Of a DNA stretch of 64,000 bases, positions 36,252 to 44,007 are shown piece by piece. Each line of letters opens with the position of its first letter. The first letter of the stretch is position 1. The DNA comes from Rhodopseudomonas_A palustris_F (lineage in GTDB: Bacteria; Pseudomonadota; Alphaproteobacteria; Rhizobiales; Xanthobacteraceae): contig NC_007925.1 of assembly GCF_000013745.1 (NCBI RefSeq), forward strand, positions 4,092,001 to 4,156,000, in the 5' to 3' direction. A model generated the notes under the pieces. The model had not been told where the DNA came from and made no database searches. It saw only the letters and a list, made by a program, of their open reading frames with translations. The translations under genes were made by a program, and so were the position numbers.

Positions 36252-36896
36252 TCAGGACACCCGGGTCGGGCACAGCGTTTCGCCCGTCCACAACACGCAG
36301 CTCGATTGCCGCGGCCGTGTGAAGGTCTGGTCCGTCAGCCAGATGCCCGCCTTGGCCAGCAGGTAACCCACGATCGGCTTATACAGATACTTGACCTCGC
36401 TAAAGATCAGGTACTGACCGGCGATCACGTTGTTCGACGAGTCCTTGGCAACCAGATCGGCCGGCACGGCGACGACGCTTCCGGCATTCCGGACCGCGTC
36501 TCCCCGGCTCCATTGCGCGTGGCCGATGCCGGTCGCCGGATCGATATAGACCTCGGTAATCGTGGTCTGGAATTGATCGGCGGAATGCACCGCGGGATAC
36601 GGCGTCATGATCGCATCGGCGATGCTCAAGAAGTTACTCACGTCGGTCGCGGCCGCCGACTTGCCGCGCGAGGTCAGATCGGAGATGGTTTGCGCGACGA
36701 TCGAAACCTTGCGATGGGCCGCGAACCCCGACGAAAGCTCGATGGTGCCGAAGAACATCACCAGCATCAGCGGCACGATCATGACGAACTCGACCGCCGC
36801 CAGACCGGAGGTGTCGCGGCGCAGTCTTCCGAGCTGTCGCTCAAACCCATAAAACAATTCTGACAATGCCAGCGTCTTCATCGGATTGACCATCAT
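36252..36896 (-). CDS. TadE/TadG-family pilus assembly protein (second gene)
   Basis: 214 residues. After a basic N-terminus (FERQLGRLRRDTSG) comes the TadE-like pseudopilin segment GLAAVEFVMIVPLMLVMFFG, with the Glu after the cleavage region. The remaining ~150 residues are a periplasmic domain (VYIDPATGIGHAQWSRGDAV). Pseudopilins of this family are needed for Flp pilus assembly. The ATG at 36894-36896 overlaps the stop of the upstream gene (ATGA). It is convergent with cspA and the last gene of a three-gene minus-strand unit. Confidence 0.82.
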   Translation of the reverse strand: MMVNPMKTLALSELFYGFERQLGRLRRDTSGLAAVEFVMIVPLMLVMFFGTIELSSGFAAHRKVSIVAQTISDLTSRGKSAAATDVSNFLSIADAIMTPYPAVHSADQFQTTITEVYIDPATGIGHAQWSRGDAVRNAGSVVAVPADLVAKDSSNNVIAGQYLIFSEVKYLYKPIVGYLLAKAGIWLTDQTFTRPRQSSCVLWTGETLCPTRVS

Positions 36897-37423
36897 TGCG
36901 GACGCAGCGCCGCCGTCGCGGCCAGCAGCCGCGTGCCCTCGCCGACGTTCGAGAGATTGAAGCCAAGCTTCGTCACGAACAGCGGCCATTGATAGAAGGT
37001 CCGCACCACGACCGTGTAGTTGCTGTTGAGGTGCGGCGGCAGTTGGTAGACGAAACTATCGACGAGGCTGCCGTTGACGATCGGATTCTTGATGTCGATC
37101 GCGGCGCCCGGCGCAAACGACTGCACATCGACCCGCAGGGTGGCGCAGCTGAGCAACATATCGACCCGATTGCAGACCAGCTTTTTGAAATCCTCGGCGA
37201 GCGCCGGATTGGTTTGGGTCAGAAACACCCGCGCGGCGTCCTGCGTTCCGGTCTCCAGCAATTGGCCGGCAAAGAATACCAACGCGACTTCGATGATCGC
37301 GAATAACAGCGCGATGAAGATCGGCGCCACCAGGGCGAATTCGACCGCGGCCGAGCCACGTCGATGACGACGGAAGCCGCGCAGGGCCCGCAGGGCGATC
37401 GGCAAGAACCTGCAGCTTGGCAT
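36893..37423 (-). CDS. TadE-family pseudopilin
   Basis: 176 residues. A basic leader RGFRRHRRGSAAVEFALVAP continues into the hydrophobic segment IFIALLFAIIEVALVFFAGQ. This is a classic TadE domain. The C-terminal part is a small periplasmic domain with Cys residues (KLVCNRVDMLLSCATLRVD). GAGG about 8 bases before the ATG supports the start at 37421-37423; upstream in-frame sequence is not TadE-like. It couples to the next gene by a 4-base overlap. Confidence 0.85.
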   Translation of the reverse strand: MPSCRFLPIALRALRGFRRHRRGSAAVEFALVAPIFIALLFAIIEVALVFFAGQLLETGTQDAARVFLTQTNPALAEDFKKLVCNRVDMLLSCATLRVDVQSFAPGAAIDIKNPIVNGSLVDSFVYQLPPHLNSNYTVVVRTFYQWPLFVTKLGFNLSNVGEGTRLLAATAALRPQ

Positions 37424-37518
37424 CAAGACACCCTCGCACTGACTTAGGCGGTCATTGCAATTTAACGAGAACTGATTGTTGAAGTGTTGCGGCGGTTCGA
37501 AACAGAATGCCGGCAACC

Positions 37519-37538
37519 GTTAACCACGCGTCAACCAT
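37519..37538. promoter_or_regulatory. CtrA-like double motif upstream of the TadE genes
   Basis: GTTAACCACGCGTCAACCAT contains two near copies of the CtrA 8-mer TTAACCAT (TTAACCAC and TCAACCAT), 11 bases apart, that is one helical turn. It also reads as TTAA-N7-TCAA, one base off the TTAA-N7-TTAA box. It lies about 100 bases before the TadE start. Inference only. Confidence 0.35.
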
Positions 37539-37628
37539 GGGGCCTGCGCGGACCGGCTGCGATCGCCGGGCGGATCCGCGGGACAATCGCAAAGCTCGAC
37601 CATGAACGGCCGCCCGACGGGACGCTGA

Positions 37629-38126
37629 TCAGTTCGTCCTGGCGCCGCTCGCGCCGGTCGCCTGGGTATTCAGGCTGCCGGCCTGGTCCATCGCCGATTT
37701 GAAGTAGCCCTCGCCGTCGCCGAGCGTGACCCTGCGCTGGCACAGCGGCGTGCAGCTGTAGGATTCCCGATCGACGCCGCGATAGATGGTCACCACCTGA
37801 TCGGTCGGGCCCTCGACCTGGATCACGCGGTCGAGCAGCACTTCGCCGGCGCGGTCCATCGCGATCACGTTGGTCGCGCCGTAACCCTTGCCGGTCACCA
37901 CGATGATGCCGCCGGGTTGCAACGTCACGTCGGCGATCAAGGGGTTGCCGACCACGATGGTGGCAATGCGCGCCGGAAATCTGACGAGTTTCGCCTGATC
38001 GACGTTGACGGCGATGATGCCGTTTGCGGTTTCGGCCATTGCGGGCAACGCGCACAACAACCCGATGCCGATCGTTCCCGACAGCAACACCGCGCGCAGA
38101 TCGGCACGCTTCACACTCTTATTCAT
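37629..38126 (-). CDS. Stand-alone pilus-assembly secretin N-domain protein
   Basis: 165 residues with an N-terminal signal peptide (LLSGTIGIGLLCALPAMAE). The rest matches only the T2SS-T3SS_pil_N region that normally starts the CpaC secretin: VNVDQAKLVRFPARIATIVV, GNPLIADVTL, IIVVTGKGYGATNVIAMD. The real CpaC at 40477 has a similar domain (IDLPRDIKDVLVADPKIANA), so this is probably a periplasmic accessory of the same machine. A Cys pair (YSCTPLCQRR) sits near residues 125-131. It is divergent from flp. Confidence 0.82.
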   Translation of the reverse strand: MNKSVKRADLRAVLLSGTIGIGLLCALPAMAETANGIIAVNVDQAKLVRFPARIATIVVGNPLIADVTLQPGGIIVVTGKGYGATNVIAMDRAGEVLLDRVIQVEGPTDQVVTIYRGVDRESYSCTPLCQRRVTLGDGEGYFKSAMDQAGSLNTQATGASGARTN

Positions 38127-38358
38127 ACTCTACCCCGGGACGTCTACAGGCCGGCGAAGCGATACGCAGCGGTGCCGGCGCCCGTCATGGCAAAGGTGAC
38201 GTTAATTAGTGAATGAACTGCAAACGTCGGACCGCGGCCAACGCTGCGCCGCTCGCCGCCCGAAATCAGCCGCAACAATCAGCCGCCGCAGCGCATCCCC
38301 CGCGCCGAGAAAGGCTGCAAAATCAGCAAACTACGGAAACATACAAGTTGTCGTACCT

Positions 38359-38373
38359 TTAATCCGAAATTTA
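38359..38373. promoter_or_regulatory. CtrA-like box upstream of flp
   Basis: TTAATCCGAAATTTA matches TTAA-N7-TTAA with one change and lies about 155 bases before the flp ATG. The surrounding 402-base divergent gap (38127-38528) holds no gene that I can recognise and should contain the promoters of flp and of the minus-strand pilus unit. Confidence 0.3.
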
Positions 38374-38528
38374 CTGTGTCAAAGAAGAGCGAATTGCAGC
38401 GGTGTTTCTGCGGTCGAATTAACTGCGCTGCAATTTCCGGATCCTAGGTTCGCGGCCATGGTCACGGTGCTGAGAACGCCGGCAAGACCAGAGAAGTTCA
38501 CAGCCACGTTGATACATGGAGTAGTCTG

Positions 38529-38690
38529 ATGAAGAACATCGTTGCGCGTTTCCTGAAGGACGAGTCGGGCGCCACCGCGATCGAATACGGCTTGATCGCA
38601 GCCGGCATTGCGCTGGCGATCATCACCGCGGTGAACACCGTCGGCAGCAACCTGTCCGCCAAGTTCACGTCGATCGGCTCGAAGCTTTAA
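38529..38690 (+). CDS. flp: Flp family type IVb pilin
   Basis: 53 residues, too short for most gene callers' cut-offs. The leader MKNIVARFLKDESG is followed by ATAIEYGLIAAGIALAIITA. The predicted CpaA cleavage is after Gly14, leaving Glu at position 5 of the mature pilin, the hallmark of Flp/PilA subunits. The tail NTVGSNLSAKFTSIGSKL is typical. GGAG stands 7 bases before the ATG. A strong hairpin terminator follows, so it can be transcribed alone at high level, as a major subunit should be. Confidence 0.95.
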   Translation: MKNIVARFLKDESGATAIEYGLIAAGIALAIITAVNTVGSNLSAKFTSIGSKL

Positions 38691-38711
38691 TAATCGGCGG
38701 GTGTAGGTCAT

Positions 38712-38746
38712 CGAAGGCCTCGGACCCTCCGAGGCCTTCGTTGTTT
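38712..38746 (+). terminator. Terminator of flp
   Basis: CGAAGGCCTCGGA-ccc-TCCGAGGCCTTCG forms a 13-bp stem, followed by TTGTTT. It starts 22 bases after the flp stop. Confidence 0.85.
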
Positions 38747-38778
38747 GAACGGACCGGTGTGTTGGTAGCGGCGTGATC

Positions 38779-38925
38779 ATGAGCAAGCTTGCGACAGGGC
38801 GTACCGAGGCGACGACCGCGCGGATCGCGGCCGGCCCCCGGATCGACGAAGTCACCGCCCTGGTCTGTGGGGCCTTGACGCTGGCGCTTCTTGCCCTGGC
38901 GATCCGGATCGCCCTCACCTGGTGA
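38779..38925 (+). CDS. Small single-helix membrane protein, hypothetical
   Basis: 48 residues: a hydrophilic start (MSKLATGRTEATTARIAAGP) and one hydrophobic helix near the end (LVCGALTLALLALAIRIALT). I do not recognise a family. It lies between flp and cpaA in the same orientation, so a pilus-related role is possible. A GTG two codons upstream is an alternative start. The ribosome site is weak, which lowers confidence that it is translated. Confidence 0.45.
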   Translation: MSKLATGRTEATTARIAAGPRIDEVTALVCGALTLALLALAIRIALTW

Positions 38926-39016
38926 CCGGACGATCATTTCCCGATTGTTCATTTGTTCCGGCTAGGCTCGCGGGCGGCCAGCCGATCTTTGGACCGCTGA
39001 GGGCGTGGTGAACTCA

Positions 39017-39541
39017 ATGATGCTCGATCTGCTGCGGGTTCTGCTGTTCCCGGCGCTGATGGCCTTCGCGGCGGCCAGCGACCTGTTCACCATGACGATT
39101 TCCAACCGCGTCTCGCTGCTGCTGATCGTCGGGTTCCTGGCATTGGCCGGCCTCGGCGGCATGGGCTTGCAGGAAATTCTCTCGCATATCGCCGCCGGCG
39201 GCAGCGTTCTGGCAATCGCCTTTGCCTGCTTCGCGTTCGGCTGGGTGGGCGGCGGCGACGCCAAAGTGGCCTCGGCCGCAGCATTGTGGTTCGGCTTCGA
39301 CCACCTGCTCGAATATCTGGTCTACGCCTCGCTGTTCGGCGGCGCGCTGACCCTGCTGCTGCTGCAGTTCCGGCAATGGCCGTTGCCCTACGCGCTGTGC
39401 GGTCAACCCTGGCTGCTGCGGCTGCATGCCAAGGAGACCGGCATTCCTTACGGCATCGCGCTGGCCACCGGCGCGCTGATGATCTACCCGGAAACCGAAT
39501 GGATCCGCGCCGTCGACCTCGCGCACTTCGCCATCTACTGA
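39017..39541 (+). CDS. cpaA: Prepilin peptidase CpaA (A24 family)
   Basis: 174 residues with about five hydrophobic helices. The two catalytic aspartates of the TFPP/A24 aspartyl peptidases are Asp22 (FAAASDLFTMTISN) and Asp81 (GWVGGGDAKVASAAALWFG). It removes the Flp leader at the cytoplasmic face. It lacks the N-methyltransferase half of PilD, as usual for CpaA/TadV. In-frame GTG codons at 39005 and 39008 are alternative starts; GAGGG stands 13 bases before the chosen ATG. Confidence 0.93.
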   Translation: MMLDLLRVLLFPALMAFAAASDLFTMTISNRVSLLLIVGFLALAGLGGMGLQEILSHIAAGGSVLAIAFACFAFGWVGGGDAKVASAAALWFGFDHLLEYLVYASLFGGALTLLLLQFRQWPLPYALCGQPWLLRLHAKETGIPYGIALATGALMIYPETEWIRAVDLAHFAIY

Positions 39542-39581
39542 AACACCCCGTTCCCGATCGACGCGATTTAGATACGCCTCA

Positions 39582-39596
39582 TTAACCATGCTTTGA
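39582..39596. promoter_or_regulatory. CtrA-like box upstream of cpaB
   Basis: TTAACCATGCTTTGA contains an exact TTAACCAT 8-mer, and also reads TTAA-N7-TTGA, one base from the full CtrA box. It lies 69-83 bases before the cpaB ATG, a good promoter position. Confidence 0.45.
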
Positions 39597-39664
39597 CGAA
39601 TAGCTGGTCAACTCCGGATTACAGCGACGCCCAGCGTCGCCGCGTAATGTGGAAAGTGAAGCGT

Positions 39665-40462
39665 ATGAATACCGCACGCATTGTCGTCCTGACCATCGCT
39701 GTCGGTGCCGGCGGCGTTGCCGCCTATCTCGCCAGCGGCGCCGACCAGCAGCCGCCGCCGGCAGCGCCGGTGGCCCAGCTGCCGACGGTGGACGTGCTGG
39801 TCGCGAAATCGGACATCCCGCTGGGACAGGCGCTCACCCCGGGCGACGTGCAGTGGCAGGTCTGGCCGGCGGCCACCGCCAGCGAAATGTTCATCCGTCG
39901 CAATGTGCGCCCGGACGCCACCACCCAGATCGTCGGATCGATCGCGCGCTCGGCCTTCATCGCCGGCGAGCCGATCCGGGATCTGAAACTGGTCAAGGCC
40001 AACGGCTCCGGCTTCATGGCGGCGATTCTGCCGTCCGGGATGCGCGCGGTCTCGACCGAAATCTCACCGGAAACCGGCGCCGGCGGCTTCATCCTGCCGA
40101 ACGACCGGGTCGACGTCATTCTGTCCAAGCGCGAGAAGAATCCCGACGCGCGCGCCTCCGGCGACGGCGTCAATTCCGAGATCATCCTCAGCAACATCCG
40201 GGTGCTGGCGATCGACCAGACCATCGAGGAGAAGAACGGGCAGAAGGTCGTGGTCGGCAAGACCGCGACGCTCGAACTGAAGCCCGAGCAATCCGAGGGG
40301 CTGGCCCGCGCCCGCCAGAGCGGCACGCTGTCGCTGGCGCTGCGCAGCCTGGCCGACGCCAATTCGGCGGTCGCCGATACTCCCGACGATCGCAGCGCCA
40401 AGCGCGACAGCATCAATGTGGTGCGATTCGGTGTTTCGACCCCGACCACGACCCAGAAGTGA
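39665..40462 (+). CDS. cpaB: Flp pilus assembly protein CpaB (RcpC-like)
   Basis: 265 residues. A membrane anchor at the N-terminus (IVVLTIAVGAGGVAAYLASG) precedes a SAF/CpaB domain (VDVLVAKSDIPLGQALTPGD) and a C-terminal RcpC region with RVDVILSKREKN and ATLELKPEQSEGLARARQSG. It acts in the periplasm with the CpaC secretin. The ATG at 39665 is preferred; an upstream ATG at 39647 has a less typical N-terminus. cpaC starts 14 bases after its stop. Confidence 0.93.
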   Translation: MNTARIVVLTIAVGAGGVAAYLASGADQQPPPAAPVAQLPTVDVLVAKSDIPLGQALTPGDVQWQVWPAATASEMFIRRNVRPDATTQIVGSIARSAFIAGEPIRDLKLVKANGSGFMAAILPSGMRAVSTEISPETGAGGFILPNDRVDVILSKREKNPDARASGDGVNSEIILSNIRVLAIDQTIEEKNGQKVVVGKTATLELKPEQSEGLARARQSGTLSLALRSLADANSAVADTPDDRSAKRDSINVVRFGVSTPTTTQK

Positions 40463-40476
40463 CCAGAGGACCGGAT

Positions 40477-41955
40477 ATGACCAGCAAAGACCACCGGCCG
40501 ATGCGCAGTCCGCTGGCACGCGCCCTGTGGTTTTCCGCGGCCGCCGCGCTGACCATCAATCCGGCGCTCGCCCCGGCGCTGGCCGCCGACTATCGCCCGA
40601 TGGCCGCCGCCGCCGATGGCCAGCTGAACGCCCGTTTTCTGGCGCTCGGCGTCAGCAAGTCGGTGGTGATCGACCTGCCGCGCGACATCAAGGATGTGCT
40701 GGTCGCCGATCCCAAGATCGCCAACGCCGTGGTGCGTTCGGCGCAGCGCGCCTACATCATCGGGGCTGCGATCGGCCAGACCAATATCGTGTTCTTCGAC
40801 GCCGCCGGGCTGCAGATCGCCGCCTACGACATCGCGGTGACGCGCGACCTCAACGGCATCCGCGCCGCCATGAAGCAAACCCTGCCGGGCGCCGATATCC
40901 GGGTCGAGGGCGTCGGCGTCAAGAGCGTGATGCTGACCGGATCGGTGTCGAGCCCGATCGAAGCCCAGCAGGCCGGCGACCTTGCGGCACGGCTGGTCGA
41001 TGGCCCGGACAACGTCGTCAACAGCATCGCGGTGCGCGGTCGCGACCAGGTGATGCTGAAGGTGACCGTCGCCGAAGTGCAACGCGATATCGTCAAGCAA
41101 CTCGGCGTCGACCTCACCGCGCGCATGAACTACGGCACCGCGGTGGTGAATTTCAACAACAGCAACCCGTTCACCGCCTATGGCAGCAACCTGGTGTCCG
41201 GCAACGCCACCACCGCCTCGTTCGGCGGCGGCACCACGCCCTCGGTCACGGCGACGCTGCGGGCGATGGAAAGCGCCGGCGTGGTCCGCACCCTGGCCGA
41301 ACCGAACCTGACGGCGATTTCCGGCGAATCCGCGACCTTCGTGGCGGGCGGCGAGTTTCCGGTGCCCGCCGGCTATTCCTGCGACCCGGTCACGCATGTC
41401 TGCACCACCCAGATCAGCTTCAAGAAATTCGGCATTTCGCTGAACTTCACCCCGGTGGTGATGAGCGAGGGGCGGATCAGCCTGCGGGTGATGACCGAGG
41501 TCTCGGAAATCTCCACCGACAATTCGATCACCCTGTCGCAGGCGGTGAGCACCACCACCACCAATTCCATCACCGTGCCGTCGATCAAGACCCGCCGGGC
41601 GGAAACCACGCTGGAAATTCCCTCGGGCGGCTCGATGGCGATGGCCGGTCTGATCCAGGAACAGACCAAACAGGCGATGAATGGATTGCCGGGTCTGGCG
41701 CAGCTGCCGGTTCTCGGCGCCCTGTTCCGCAGCCGCGACTACGTCAATCGCAACACCGAGCTGTTGGTGCTGGTGACGCCGTACGTCGTGCGCGCGGTGG
41801 CGCAGAAGGATCTGTCGCGGCCGGACGACGGATTTGCCGCGGCCTCGGACCCGCAGGCGGATCTGATCGGCAACATCAACCGGATCTACGGCGTGCGCGG
41901 GCGCACCGAACCCGCCAAGAATTATCGCGGCACCTATGGCTTCATCACCGATTGA
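40477..41955 (+). CDS. cpaC: Flp pilus secretin CpaC (RcpA-like)
   Basis: 492 residues, outer-membrane channel for the Flp pilus. Signal peptide (AAALTINPALAPALAADY), pilus N-domain at about 45-130, a BON-like segment (VMLTGSVSSPIEAQQAGDLA), then the secretin domain with LRAMESAGVVRTLAEPNLTA, ISGESATFVAGGEFPVP and VPSIKTRRAETTLEIPSGGS. AGAGGA 6 bases before the ATG supports the start. It is between cpaB and cpaD. Confidence 0.95.
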   Translation: MTSKDHRPMRSPLARALWFSAAAALTINPALAPALAADYRPMAAAADGQLNARFLALGVSKSVVIDLPRDIKDVLVADPKIANAVVRSAQRAYIIGAAIGQTNIVFFDAAGLQIAAYDIAVTRDLNGIRAAMKQTLPGADIRVEGVGVKSVMLTGSVSSPIEAQQAGDLAARLVDGPDNVVNSIAVRGRDQVMLKVTVAEVQRDIVKQLGVDLTARMNYGTAVVNFNNSNPFTAYGSNLVSGNATTASFGGGTTPSVTATLRAMESAGVVRTLAEPNLTAISGESATFVAGGEFPVPAGYSCDPVTHVCTTQISFKKFGISLNFTPVVMSEGRISLRVMTEVSEISTDNSITLSQAVSTTTTNSITVPSIKTRRAETTLEIPSGGSMAMAGLIQEQTKQAMNGLPGLAQLPVLGALFRSRDYVNRNTELLVLVTPYVVRAVAQKDLSRPDDGFAAASDPQADLIGNINRIYGVRGRTEPAKNYRGTYGFITD

Positions 41956-41977
41956 GGCGGGACAAGGACCACACACG

Positions 41978-42718
41978 ATGACGAGCGAATATCCCGCCGA
42001 TCACCTCCGCCGCCTGCGTTTGGGCGGCGCGCTGGTGGCCGTCTGTCTGGTCCTTGGCGGTTGCAACCATACCAGCGACGAGGTCACCGGAAGCATCGTG
42101 CCGGACGATTATCGGCAGCGGCATCCGATCGCGATTCAGGAAGCCGACCAGACCCTGATCATCTTCGCCGGCACCGGGCGCGGCGGACTGACCGGCGCGC
42201 AGCGCGCCGACGTCGCCTCGCTGGCGCAAACCTGGCTCCGCGAAGGCACCGGGCCGATCGTCATCGACCTGCCGACCCACACCCCGAACGCGCGCGCTGC
42301 GGCGGATTCGCTCCGTGAAATCCGCGCGCTGCTCGCCGCTCAAGGCCTGCCGCCGAACGCCGTGACGGTGCGCGACTATCAGCCGCGCGACACCCGGCAG
42401 TTTGCCGCCATTCGCGTCAACTACCCACGGCTGACCGCAACCGCCGGGCCCTGCGGGCTGTGGCCGGACGATCTCGGCTCATCGAGCAAGAACCACGACT
42501 ATTTCGAGAACAAACCGTATTGGAATCTGGGATGCGCCAGCCAGCGCAATCTCGCCGCGATGGTCGACAATCCCGCTGACCTGGTCCAGCCGCGTGGCGA
42601 AACCCCGGCCTATACCGCCCGGCGCACCAACTCGTTCGAGAAGTACCGCAAGGGCACCAGCACCACGACGACCTATCCCGAGGCCGACAAGGCCAAACTC
42701 AGCGACACCGGCAAATGA
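41978..42718 (+). CDS. cpaD: Pilus lipoprotein CpaD
   Basis: 246 residues. A lipoprotein signal with lipobox LVLGGC places the lipid on Cys29. The CpaD domain shows DDYRQRHPIAIQEADQTLII, then GGLTGAQRADVASLA, and GCASQRNLAAMVDNPADLVQ near the C-terminus, a CpaD signature. It helps the secretin assemble in the outer membrane. AAGGA lies about 10 bases before the ATG. Its stop overlaps the cpaE ATG (ATGA). Confidence 0.94.
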   Translation: MTSEYPADHLRRLRLGGALVAVCLVLGGCNHTSDEVTGSIVPDDYRQRHPIAIQEADQTLIIFAGTGRGGLTGAQRADVASLAQTWLREGTGPIVIDLPTHTPNARAAADSLREIRALLAAQGLPPNAVTVRDYQPRDTRQFAAIRVNYPRLTATAGPCGLWPDDLGSSSKNHDYFENKPYWNLGCASQRNLAAMVDNPADLVQPRGETPAYTARRTNSFEKYRKGTSTTTTYPEADKAKLSDTGK

Positions 42719-43986
42719 TCAGTTACGCACGCCAGACCTCCGAAGACGAGCAGACCGCAGCGGCGCAGCCGACGCCGGAAGAGCATATTGCGCCGGCGCC
42801 GCGGGTGTCGGTGCAGGCGTTCTGCGAAACCGTCGAGACCGCCGCGGCGGTGCAGGCCGCCGGCGAAGATCGCCGGCTCGACAAGGCGCACCTCAAGATC
42901 CAGATGGGCGGCATGGCGGCCGCCATCGAGGCCTATCGCTCGGCCCCGACGCCGAATGTCATCATCCTGGAAACCGATCCTCGCAGCGACATCCTGGCCG
43001 GGCTCGACCAGCTTGCCACGGTTTGCGACGCCGGCACCCGGGTGATCGTCATCGGTCGGGTCAACGACGTCACGCTGTACCGCGAACTGGTTCGTCGCGG
43101 CGTCAGCGACTACGTCATCGCGCCGGTGGTGCCGATCAAGATCGTCGGCTCGATCTGCGGGCTATTCTCGGCGCCCGAAGCCCGCGCGGTCGGCCGCATC
43201 ATCGCGGTGGTCGGCGCCAAGGGCGGCGTCGGCGCCTCCACCATCGCCCACAATGTCGCCTGGGCGATCGCCCGCGACCTGGCGCTGGATTCGGTGGTCG
43301 CGGACCTCGACCTCGCCTTCGGCACCGCAGGGCTCGACTACAATCAGGATCCGCCGCAGGGCATCGCCGACGCGGTGTTCTCGCCCGACCGCGTCGACAC
43401 CGCGTTCATCGACCGGCTGCTGTCGAAATGCACCGATCACCTCAGCCTGCTGGCGGCGCCGGCGACGCTGGAGCGGGTCTACGATTTCGGCACCGAAGCC
43501 TTCGACTCGATCTTCGACACCTTGCGCACCACGATGCCCTGCATCGTGCTGGACGTGCCGCATCAATGGTCCGGCTGGACCAAACGCGCCCTGGTCAGCG
43601 CCGACGATATTCTGATCGTCGCGGCGCCGGATCTCGCCAATCTGCGCAACGCCAAGAACATGTACGATCTGTTGAAGGCGGCGCGGCCGAACGACCGCCC
43701 GCCGCACTACTGCCTGAACCAGGTCGGCGTGCCGAAACGCCCGGAGATCAACGCCAACGAGTTCGCCAAGGCGATCGAAAGTCCGCCGGTGGTCAGCATT
43801 CCGTTCGACCCGCAGATCTTCGGCGCGGCCGCCAACAACGGCCAGATGATCGCCGAGATTTCCGCCAACCATCGTGCCGCCGAGATGTTCTTGCAGATCG
43901 CCCAGCGCATGACCGGCCGCGGCGAAACCAAGAAGCCGCGCGGCTCGTTCATCGCGCCGTTCCTCGAGAAGTTGCGGGCGAAATAA
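42715..43986 (+). CDS. cpaE: Pilus localisation ATPase CpaE (TadZ)
   Basis: 423 residues. An atypical receiver-like N-terminal domain (NVIILETDPRSDILAGLDQL) is followed by a ParA/MinD-type ATPase (about 160-400) with the deviant Walker A GAKGGVGASTIAHNVAWAIA and VVADLDLAFGTAGLDYN. TadZ/CpaE marks the pole for pilus assembly. The P-loop has Ala-Ser in place of the usual Lys-Thr pair, a variation often seen in CpaE. Translationally coupled to cpaD. Confidence 0.94.
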   Translation: MISYARQTSEDEQTAAAQPTPEEHIAPAPRVSVQAFCETVETAAAVQAAGEDRRLDKAHLKIQMGGMAAAIEAYRSAPTPNVIILETDPRSDILAGLDQLATVCDAGTRVIVIGRVNDVTLYRELVRRGVSDYVIAPVVPIKIVGSICGLFSAPEARAVGRIIAVVGAKGGVGASTIAHNVAWAIARDLALDSVVADLDLAFGTAGLDYNQDPPQGIADAVFSPDRVDTAFIDRLLSKCTDHLSLLAAPATLERVYDFGTEAFDSIFDTLRTTMPCIVLDVPHQWSGWTKRALVSADDILIVAAPDLANLRNAKNMYDLLKAARPNDRPPHYCLNQVGVPKRPEINANEFAKAIESPPVVSIPFDPQIFGAAANNGQMIAEISANHRAAEMFLQIAQRMTGRGETKKPRGSFIAPFLEKLRAK

Positions 43987-44007
43987 GTCCCGTGGTGGAG
44001 CATCGTC

